Positions 58,029 through 64,000 of a stretch of DNA of 64,000 nucleotides are shown here, piece after piece. Source of the stretch: Actinoplanes flavus (GTDB lineage: Bacteria; Actinomycetota; Actinomycetes; Mycobacteriales; Micromonosporaceae). The stretch lies in the NCBI RefSeq assembly GCF_017592555.1, contig NZ_JAGFNS010000014.1:175075-239074 (forward strand), given 5' to 3'. Position 1 is the first letter of the stretch. Every line of letters starts with the position of its first letter. The notes beneath the pieces were generated by a model, which saw only the letters and a program-made list of their open reading frames with translations, was not told where the DNA came from and ran no database searches. The position numbers and the translations under genes are program-made.

Positions 58029-60152
58029 TCAGGGGGTGGGGAACTCCTCCTCCGGTTTGCCTTCCATGTAGTCGGCGAGCGTCTCGTAGACCGCCGGGTT
58101 GACGATGCTGTGCGACATCCGGTCGGTGTGGCCGGCCCAGTCCGGGTTGGCCAGGTAGCCGGCCACCACCAGCGAACGGGTGCCGACGACCAGGGCGGCG
58201 GTCTTGTCGTTGTCGGTGGTGCCGGTCTTGCCGAAGACCGGGTGGCCGACGACGCCGCGCACGTGCGGGGCCGTCGCGCCGGCGCAGTCGCCGAGCTGGG
58301 CGTCGTCGCCGACCGGGCAGCGGGCCGCGTCGAGCGCCTTGCGGGCCACCTCCTTGGTGGTCGCCTGGACGCACGACGGCCGGCCGGCGTCGATCTCGGT
58401 GCCGTCGGCGGTGGTGATGCTCTCGATCGGCGTCGGTGCGCAGTATTTGCCGTCGGCGGCCAGGGTGGCGTAGGCGCCGGCGATGTCCAGCGGGGTGGAC
58501 GCCGAGACGCCGAGCGTGAAGGCGCCCCACTCGTGGGCCTGGGCGGGGTCGTTGGCCCGGGTGGCGTCGTCGCCGTCGCGGAACTGCACGCCGAAGCGCT
58601 TGGCCACCGCCACCACCTTCTCCGCGCCGATCTCCTCCTGGAGCGGGACGAAGTAGGTGTTGACCGACTTGCCGAACGCGGTCCACATGGTGAAGTTTCC
58701 GGACTCGCTCGCCGAGGCGTTGCTCGGGCAGTAGTAGCCGTCGCAACCCGCCGACGACGAGTCCCGGTAGCCGGACTTGTAGCGCTGCGGCGAGTGGATG
58801 GTGGTGTCCAGCTCCTTGCCATTCTCCAGGGCGGCCACCATGGTGAACATCTTGAACACCGAGCCGGCCTGGTAGCCGGGGATGTCCGCGCTGCCGGTGA
58901 TGATCGGGTTGGTGGTGTTGGGGTAGGTGCCGCGGATGCCCTCGGCCGCCAGGTCCGGGTTCGAGGACAGCTCGTTCTGCGGATCGTCGGCGTCGTCGAT
59001 CTTGTACTTGCGGTTGGCGGCCAGCGCCCGGACCGCGCCGGTGCCCGGCTCGACGGCGGCCAGCATCAGCGCGTTCCGGTCGTCGTCGCTCTGCCGGTCG
59101 GTGATCTCCTTGCGGGCGTCCGACTGGGCGTCCAGGTCCAGGGTGGTGACGATGCGGTAGCCGCCGTTCTTGAGCAGGCGCTCCCGGTCGTACGAGGTCT
59201 CGCCGAAGGCGCTCTGGTCCAGCCACCACCGGTAGAAGTAGTCGCAGAAGAAGCCCCAGTGGTTCTTCGCCACCGACACGCAGCCCCGCGACGGGCGGGT
59301 CGCGGTCTTCGGCGCCTTCACCTTCTTGGCGGCGGTGGCCTCGGCGGCGGTGATCTGGCCGAGCTCCCGCATGTTGTCGATGATGTAGTCGCGCCGGTCC
59401 ACCGCCTGCGGGTAGCCGGTGGCGGTGGTCGGGTCGAACGCGGTCGGCGCCTTCACCATGCCGGCCAGCAGCGCCGACTCGGCCACCGACAGGTTCGCCG
59501 GCGACTTGCCGAAGTAGACCTGGCTGGCGGCGCTGATGCCGTAGGCGCCGTTGCCGAACGGCGCCATGTTCAGGTAGCGCTCCAGGATCTCCTGCTTGGT
59601 GAGTTCCTTCTCGACCTGGACGGCGTACTTCATCTCGGACACCTTGCGCTGCACGGTGTCCTTGGTGGCGTCGACGACCTGCTGCGGATCGGTCGCCGAA
59701 TAGGCCAGCGCCATCCGCACGTACTGCATCGTCAGGGTGGAGGCGCCCTGCTTGCCGCCGCCCTGGTTGTTGTTGACGAAGGCCCGCGCCACGCCCTTGA
59801 GGTCGACGCCGCGGTGCTCGAAGAACTGGTGGTCCTCGGCGGCCACGATGGCGTCCCGCATGTTCTGCGAGACCTTCGCCAGGGGTACGTCGCTGCGGAA
59901 CTCGTCGTACATCAGCGCGATCGGGGTCTTGCCGTCGGACGCGTAGACTCTCGTCACCTGGGGTGACGACTGCTCGATCAACTCGGTCGGAAGCTCCTGG
60001 AGCTCCTCGGACCCGGCCTTGGCGGCCAGGCCGGCCATCGCGACGGCCGGGAAGGCGGCGGAGGCGACGGCGAGGCCCGCGAGCAGGCCACATATGCCGA
60101 GCACGCCGGCGCTGCGGATGGTCCGATGTTCACCGAGAGGCCTACCAGTCAC
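58029..60152 (-). CDS. Class A penicillin-binding protein
   Basis: 707 residues, GTG start. One N-terminal membrane helix (~14-42). GT51 transglycosylase with catalytic Glu106 in AAEDHQFFEHRGVD and KQGASTLTMQYVRM. Transpeptidase with Ser431 in SVFK, SVN, and KTGTT near the C-terminus. It polymerises and cross-links peptidoglycan at the outer membrane face. Paired cysteines (e.g. CVSVAKNHWGFFC) probably form disulfides. It resembles PonA-like bifunctional PBPs of actinomycetes but lacks a PASTA tail. Confidence 0.94.
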   Translation of the reverse strand: MTGRPLGEHRTIRSAGVLGICGLLAGLAVASAAFPAVAMAGLAAKAGSEELQELPTELIEQSSPQVTRVYASDGKTPIALMYDEFRSDVPLAKVSQNMRDAIVAAEDHQFFEHRGVDLKGVARAFVNNNQGGGKQGASTLTMQYVRMALAYSATDPQQVVDATKDTVQRKVSEMKYAVQVEKELTKQEILERYLNMAPFGNGAYGISAASQVYFGKSPANLSVAESALLAGMVKAPTAFDPTTATGYPQAVDRRDYIIDNMRELGQITAAEATAAKKVKAPKTATRPSRGCVSVAKNHWGFFCDYFYRWWLDQSAFGETSYDRERLLKNGGYRIVTTLDLDAQSDARKEITDRQSDDDRNALMLAAVEPGTGAVRALAANRKYKIDDADDPQNELSSNPDLAAEGIRGTYPNTTNPIITGSADIPGYQAGSVFKMFTMVAALENGKELDTTIHSPQRYKSGYRDSSSAGCDGYYCPSNASASESGNFTMWTAFGKSVNTYFVPLQEEIGAEKVVAVAKRFGVQFRDGDDATRANDPAQAHEWGAFTLGVSASTPLDIAGAYATLAADGKYCAPTPIESITTADGTEIDAGRPSCVQATTKEVARKALDAARCPVGDDAQLGDCAGATAPHVRGVVGHPVFGKTGTTDNDKTAALVVGTRSLVVAGYLANPDWAGHTDRMSHSIVNPAVYETLADYMEGKPEEEFPTP

Positions 60153-60203
60153 TCTGTCCAGGTTAACCAGCGTGATCGCCGACTACACCGTTCGCGAGTT
60201 TCG

Positions 60204-60704
60204 TCACATCCGGTAACCCAGACGTTTGGTCCAGGTCTGGCCGGTGACCTGCTCGGCCCCGCCGAATCCGGGGTGCGGCTGCCGCTCCCGCAGCGTGAAA
60301 CCGGCCGCCTCGTAGATGCGCCGGGCCGAGACGCACAGATCCACGGTCCAGAGTGTGATCTCGCGGTAGCCGGCCTTCTCGGCGAACGCCAGGCACTCGG
60401 CCACCAGCCGGGAGCCGGCGCCGGCGCCCCGGGCCGCCGCGGTCACCAGCAGGACGCGCAGCTTCGCCGTGCCCGGCTCGTCGCCGGCCGTCAGCATGAC
60501 GCAGCCGCTACGCTCGCCGCCGGTCTCGGCGATCCAGGCCGCCTCGCGGTCCGGGTCGTGGCCGGCGGCGTAGCCGGCCACGATGCGGGCGACCAGCGCC
60601 TCGAACCCGGCGCCCCAGCCGAACTGCCGGTGATACTCCTCGCCGTGGGCCATCACGATCCAGCCCAGATCGCCCGGCCGGTCGGCCCTGCGCAGCACGG
60701 TCAT
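60204..60704 (-). CDS. GNAT-family N-acetyltransferase
   Basis: 166 residues from ATG 60702-60704 (GGGAGG upstream; a GTG just before is also open). It carries LRVLLVTAAARGAGAGSRLV, the acetyl-CoA loop, and ARRIYEAAGFTLRERQPHPGFG. It resembles the acetyltransferase domain found fused to MarR regulators, here stand-alone. It is divergent from a TetR gene across a perfect palindrome and is the likely regulated target. Confidence 0.9.
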   Translation of the reverse strand: MTVLRRADRPGDLGWIVMAHGEEYHRQFGWGAGFEALVARIVAGYAAGHDPDREAAWIAETGGERSGCVMLTAGDEPGTAKLRVLLVTAAARGAGAGSRLVAECLAFAEKAGYREITLWTVDLCVSARRIYEAAGFTLRERQPHPGFGGAEQVTGQTWTKRLGYRM

Positions 60705-60718
60705 CACACGTCCTCCCT

Positions 60719-60750
60719 TACTGAAACAGTCGTTTCAGTAGGCGTATGCT
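60719..60750. promoter_or_regulatory. TetR operator over a leaderless promoter
   Basis: TACTGAAAC (60719-60727) and GTTTCAGTA (60732-60740) are perfect 9-bp arms around a 4-base spacer. CTGAAA (60721-60726) may be the -35 and TATGCT (60745-60750) the -10, 18 bases apart. The GTG of tetR follows six bases after the -10, so the transcript may be leaderless. Binding would block both divergent genes. Confidence 0.75.
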
Positions 60751-60756
60751 AACCCG

Positions 60757-61314
60757 GTGTCCGCACGCCAGAAAGAGCTGCTCGAGGCGGCCTACCGGTA
60801 TGCGCTCGACAACGGGCTCGCCGACCTGTCCCTGCGGCCGCTCGCGACGGCGATCGGCTCCAGCCCCCGGGTGCTGCTGTTCCTCTTCGGCAGCAAGGAC
60901 GCCCTCGTGCGGGCGCTGCTGGCCCGCGCCCGCACCGACGAGCTGGCACTGCTGGAGGGCTCCGGGGACGATCTCGGCGACGTCGTCACGCGAGTGTGGA
61001 CGTGGCTGGCGGCCGAGGAGCACCGGCCGCTGCTCCGGCTGTGGACCGAGGCGTACGCCCGCTCGCTCACCGAACCGGACGGGCCGTGGGCGGGCTTCGC
61101 CCGGGCGACCGTCGACGACTGGCTCGGCGTGCTGGCGGCCGGCCAGCCGGCGGCCGAACGCGACACCCCGGCCGGTCTGGCCCGCCGCACCCTGGCCCTG
61201 GCCGTGCTGCGCGGGGCGCTGCTCGACCTGCTGGCCACCGGCGACACCGAGCGGGTGGGCGCCGCCGTCCGGGAGCAGCTCGCTCTGCTCCGGGGGTGTG
61301 GTTTTCCGCAGTAG
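60757..61314 (+). CDS. TetR-family transcriptional regulator
   Basis: 185 residues, GTG start without Shine-Dalgarno. The N-terminal helix-turn-helix is LSLRPLATAIGSSPRVLLFLF, with Phe-rich recognition helix flank. An all-helical ligand domain follows. It probably represses itself and the divergent GNAT gene through the palindrome between them. Confidence 0.9.
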   Translation: MSARQKELLEAAYRYALDNGLADLSLRPLATAIGSSPRVLLFLFGSKDALVRALLARARTDELALLEGSGDDLGDVVTRVWTWLAAEEHRPLLRLWTEAYARSLTEPDGPWAGFARATVDDWLGVLAAGQPAAERDTPAGLARRTLALAVLRGALLDLLATGDTERVGAAVREQLALLRGCGFPQ

Positions 61315-61390
61315 CGGCGGTGCGGAACGTCCGTCCAGACGGGAGGCCGGCCTCATGGTCGCCGGGCGCGCGGATTTCTAGCGTCGGAGC

Positions 61391-62077
61391 ATGACTTTCG
61401 ATGATCTGGAAAGCGGTGTCGTCGGCCTGGTGGAGACCCTCGGCGCGCCCGGAGCGGGCCTCGCGGTGGCCCTGGAGAACCTGTTCCCGCCCATCCCCAG
61501 CGAGGTGATCCTGCCGCTGGCCGGGTTCGCGGCCGGGCAGGGCCGGATGAGCCTGCTCGCGGCGATCCTCTGGACGACGCTCGGCTCGGTGGCCGGCGCC
61601 CTGGCGCTGTACCGGGTGGGAGCCCTGCTCGGGCGCGACCGGTTGCGGGCGATCGTCGAACGGCTGCCGCTCATGAAGGTGGCGGACTTCGACCGGACCG
61701 AGGCGTGGTTCGCGCGGCACGGGGCGAAGGCGGTGTTCCTCGGGCGGATGATCCCGATCTTCCGCAGCCTCATCTCGGTTCCGGCCGGGGTGCAGCGCAT
61801 GCCGGTGGGCCGCTTCCTGCTCTACACGACGGCGGGCAGCGCGATCTGGAACGTCGTGTTCGTGCTGGCCGGCTACCAGCTCGGGGAGAACTGGCATCGC
61901 GTCGAGGAGTACGCCGGACTCCTCCAGAAGGCCGTCATCGTCGTCTGCGCGATCGCCGCCGCGATCTTCGTGGCGCTGCGGCTGCGGCGGATCCGGCGGG
62001 AGCGGACGGCCGCGCGGGCCGGCGCCGCGGGACGTGGCACCGTGTACGGGACCGCGCGCCGGCCGGTCGATCGCTGA
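61391..62077 (+). CDS. DedA-family membrane protein
   Basis: 228 residues. The DedA/SNARE-associated signature is PPIPSEVILPLAGFAA, then FLGRMIPIFRSLISVPAGVQRMPVGRFLLYTTAGSAIWN. Reentrant and transmembrane helices fit a lipid-carrier translocase; members recycle undecaprenyl phosphate or flip phospholipids. A TAGCGT lies six bases upstream of the ATG. The next gene starts 16 bases later and may be co-transcribed. Confidence 0.93.
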   Translation: MTFDDLESGVVGLVETLGAPGAGLAVALENLFPPIPSEVILPLAGFAAGQGRMSLLAAILWTTLGSVAGALALYRVGALLGRDRLRAIVERLPLMKVADFDRTEAWFARHGAKAVFLGRMIPIFRSLISVPAGVQRMPVGRFLLYTTAGSAIWNVVFVLAGYQLGENWHRVEEYAGLLQKAVIVVCAIAAAIFVALRLRRIRRERTAARAGAAGRGTVYGTARRPVDR

Positions 62078-62093
62078 CACCGAGGAGGCGGGC

Positions 62094-63185
62094 GTGCCGC
62101 GAAGGTGGGCGCGGGTTCCCGTAGCGGTGGCGGCCGGAGCCGTCACCGGGGCCGCGGAGATGCTGTTTCTGCTGTTCGCCGGGCTGACCCTGGGCCGGGT
62201 CGCCGGGGCGGCGTGGTGGATCGCCGACCGGGAACGGCGCCGGCTGGCGTGGGCCTCCGGCGCGCCCGCTCCCGCACCGCTGCGCCCGGCCGGGCCACGG
62301 GTGTTCGGCTATCTCGCGGCCCGGGCCCTGCCCGCCCTGCTCGGCGGCCTCCTCACCGGCCTGCTGGTCACCGGCGTGGCGCTCGCCGGGATCGTGGCCC
62401 GCTCGGTCCTGGCCGGGACCATGACCGTGCCGCAGCTGCTGGGTCAGGTGCTGCTCGGCGTCGCCCTGCTCACGCTCAACCTCCAGGGCTTCGTCACGGT
62501 GGCCGGGATCGACGCCCGGCTGGCCCGGAGGTTCCTCGAGTCGAGCACCCGGGAGGAGCTGGAGCGGCGGATCGGCGAGCTGGCGGCCAGCCGGGCCGAG
62601 GTGGTCGCGGCCGTCGACGTCGAGCGGCAGCGCATCGAACGCGACCTGCACGACGGGCTGCAACAGCGGCTGGTCGCGCTCGGCATGCTGCTCGGCCGGG
62701 CCCGCCGCAGCACCGACCCGGAGCGGACGCGGGCGCTGCTGGACCAGGCGCACGCCGACGCCCAGCGGGCCGTCGAGGAGATGCGCGAGGTGGCGTGGCG
62801 GGTGTATCCGTCGGCGCTGGCGCACAGCTCCCTCGACGAGGTGCTGGCCATGGTGGCGCAGCGGTCCGCCGTACCGGTGCGGATCGACGTCACGCCGCAC
62901 CCGCGACCGGGCCGGCCGGTCGAGACCGCGCTCTACTTCGTGGCGTGCGAGGCCGTGACCAACACCGCCAAGCACGCCGCCGCTACGGTGATCACCATCG
63001 CGGTCGGGCCGAGCGTCACGGGGGTCGAGATGGTGGTAACCGACGACGGGGTGGGCGGCGCCGACCCGGACGGCTCCGGCCTGCACGGGCTCGCCCGCCG
63101 GGTCGCCGCCCTGGACGGCCGCTTCGAGGTGCTCAGCCCGCCCGGCGCGGGCACCACGATCCGGGTGGAGCTGCCGTGCGGATAG
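62094..63185 (+). CDS. NarL-type sensor histidine kinase
   Basis: 363 residues from GTG 62094 with GAGGAGG upstream. Three N-terminal membrane helices (VAVAAGAVTGAAEMLFLLFAG, PALLGGLLTGLLVTGVALAG, LLGQVLLGVALLTLNL) without a large sensor. Then HisKA_3 with phospho-His in ERDLHDGLQQRLVALG, and HATPase with EAVTNTAKHA and DDGVGGA. It overlaps its response regulator by 10 bases. Confidence 0.94.
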   Translation: MPRRWARVPVAVAAGAVTGAAEMLFLLFAGLTLGRVAGAAWWIADRERRRLAWASGAPAPAPLRPAGPRVFGYLAARALPALLGGLLTGLLVTGVALAGIVARSVLAGTMTVPQLLGQVLLGVALLTLNLQGFVTVAGIDARLARRFLESSTREELERRIGELAASRAEVVAAVDVERQRIERDLHDGLQQRLVALGMLLGRARRSTDPERTRALLDQAHADAQRAVEEMREVAWRVYPSALAHSSLDEVLAMVAQRSAVPVRIDVTPHPRPGRPVETALYFVACEAVTNTAKHAAATVITIAVGPSVTGVEMVVTDDGVGGADPDGSGLHGLARRVAALDGRFEVLSPPGAGTTIRVELPCG

Positions 63186-63823
63186 TCCTCGCCGAAGACT
63201 CCACGCTCCTGCGGGAGGGCCTGGTCCGGCTGCTGGCCGAGGAGGGGTACGACGTGGTGGCCGCGGTGCCCGACGCCGACCAGCTGCTGGCGGCGGTCGC
63301 CGAGCACCGGCCCGCCCTCGTGGTCACCGACGTCCGGATGCCGCCGGGCAACACCGACGACGGGTTGCGGGCCGCCGTCGAGATCCGCCGCCGGTGGCCG
63401 GGCACCGCCGTCGTGGTGCTGTCCCAGTACGTCGAGAAGCGGTATGCCGCGCACCTGCTGGCCGACCGTTCCGACGGCGTCGGCTACCTGCTCAAGGATC
63501 GGGTGGCGCACGTCGGCGACTTCCTCGACGCGCTGGAACGGGTGGCGGCCGGGGCCACCGCGCTCGACCCGGAGGTGGTCCAGCAGCTGATGTCCACGAC
63601 CGCGCACGGCGACCCGCTGCGCGCCCTCACCCCCCGCGAACGGGAGGTGCTGCACGAGATGGCGCAGGGCCACACGAACGCGTCCGTCGCGGCCCGGCTG
63701 CACATCTCGCAGAGCGCCGTCGAGAAGCACGTGAACACCATCTTCGACCGGCTCGGCCTATCCCACGTCACCGGCTACAGCCGCCGGGTGCTGGCCATCC
63801 TGCGCTACCTGGGCGCGGGCTAG
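63176..63823 (+). CDS. NarL/LuxR-family response regulator
   Basis: 215 residues from GTG 63176. Receiver with AEDS, phospho-acceptor Asp in VVTDVRMPP, Lys in YLLKDRV. LuxR-type helix-turn-helix TPREREVLHEMAQGHTNASVA...SQSAVEKHVNTIFDRL. Partner of the overlapping kinase. An IS5-type element begins only 8 bases after its stop. Confidence 0.95.
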   Translation: MRIVLAEDSTLLREGLVRLLAEEGYDVVAAVPDADQLLAAVAEHRPALVVTDVRMPPGNTDDGLRAAVEIRRRWPGTAVVVLSQYVEKRYAAHLLADRSDGVGYLLKDRVAHVGDFLDALERVAAGATALDPEVVQQLMSTTAHGDPLRALTPREREVLHEMAQGHTNASVAARLHISQSAVEKHVNTIFDRLGLSHVTGYSRRVLAILRYLGAG

Positions 63824-63893
63824 CGTCTAAGGCGTGTTTCAGAAGTCGTGGTGGCCGGTGAAGGTCACGGCGTGGCGGTGATCGATATTTGAA

Positions 63894-63948
63894 GAGGTCT
63901 CCGGTAAACGGTTCAGCGACCAAGCTCGAACTTCATACCGGAGACCTC
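63894..63948 (+). promoter_or_regulatory. Hairpin sequestering the transposase ribosome binding site
   Basis: GAGGTCTCCGGTA (63894-63906) and TACCGGAGACCTC (63936-63948) are perfect 13-bp arms around a 29-base loop. The right arm contains the GGAG Shine-Dalgarno and ends directly before the GTG start. Transcripts entering from the upstream gene would fold and hide the start, limiting transposase synthesis. Confidence 0.75.
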
Positions 63949-64000
63949 GTGGCCACCTTAGCGGTGACGAGGCGGCATGACCTCACCGACGCCCAGTGGC
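63949..64000 (+). CDS. IS5-family transposase, 5' fragment
   Basis: Seventeen codons from GTG: VATLAVTRRHDLTDAQW, where HDLTDAQW is the start signature of IS5-family transposases (normally continuing into ALIAPLLP-like sequence). The gene is cut by the window end. Confidence 0.8.
   Translation, partial: MATLAVTRRHDLTDAQW

Larger units (their letters stand above)
63831..64000 (+). mobile_element. IS5-family element, left end (runs off the window)
   Basis: The end GGCGTGTTTCAGAAGT at 63831-63846 resembles the terminal repeats of actinobacterial IS5/IS427-group elements. It is preceded by CTAA, a plausible target-site duplication. The transposase start follows at 63949. The right end is outside the window, so the duplication cannot be checked. 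Confidence 0.8.

Noticed and set aside
1..64000. tRNA, rRNA or riboswitch genes
   Set aside because: I looked for cloverleaf-like or known leader patterns in the gaps and saw none that I could support by eye.

Overview
The window is very GC-rich DNA with many GTG starts, 1-4 base gene overlaps, ABC sugar importers without their own ATPase, and twin-arginine signal peptides. This points to a filamentous actinomycete. Micromonosporaceae (Actinoplanes-like) is my best guess, partly because a rubber-oxygenase cluster is present; that placement is inference. The window opens inside a lon protease gene and closes inside an IS5-type transposase gene.

1-10.5 kb: 3' part of Lon; a secreted streptogrisin-like protease with a ricin-type lectin tail; an orphan sensor kinase (-); a PD-(D/E)XK/Rpn-like protein (+); a ~1,314-residue CHAT protease - P-loop NTPase - TPR protein (+) whose TPRs are near-identical 123-bp tandem units; and an orphan OmpR-type regulator (-). 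The kinase and regulator lie in the order and orientation of a two-component operon that has been split by the two (+) genes.

10.6-17.8 kb: a probable poly(cis-1,4-isoprene) (rubber) degradation operon. It holds two tandem Tat-exported latex-clearing-protein paralogues (lcp), a molybdenum hydroxylase pair (oxiB/oxiA-like) and a small membrane protein. A divergent TetR gene lies across three copies of an 8-bp operator motif. A lone CoxM-like FAD subunit follows.

17.8-39.1 kb: hemicellulose (glucuronoxylan) use. Genes are a CE7 acetyl-xylan esterase, LacI, GH3, an LplB/YtcP/LipO-type importer, GH39, YesL, GH42, a deleted DUF1349 pseudogene, then GH67 alpha-glucuronidase with LacI and MFS. Between these sit a small double-helix-turn-helix protein, a MarR/Old Yellow Enzyme/quinone-reductase redox module with two perfect operator palindromes, methionine aminopeptidase and an SGNH hydrolase.

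39.1-48.8 kb: smaller, less conserved genes (MBL hydrolase with CGNR regulator, zinc-ribbon peptide, membrane proteins, NUDIX, a frameshifted gene, SMI1/KNR4), ending in a truncated IS1380 element.

48.9-56.6 kb: chitobiose/N-acetylglucosamine use. A GH20 hexosaminidase, an ABC importer and an RpiR regulator face a BadF-type N-acetylglucosamine kinase followed by a MurG-like glycosyltransferase.

56.7-64 kb: a secreted protein with an HRYGD(K/R)YG octapeptide repeat, GNAT enzymes, a class A penicillin-binding protein, a TetR with a perfect operator, a DedA protein, a NarL-type two-component system and the left end of an IS5-family element. That element carries a hairpin covering its transposase ribosome binding site.

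The best candidates for something new are the CHAT-NTPase-TPR protein with its recently expanded repeats, the octapeptide-repeat secreted protein, and the fine structure of the double-lcp operon.
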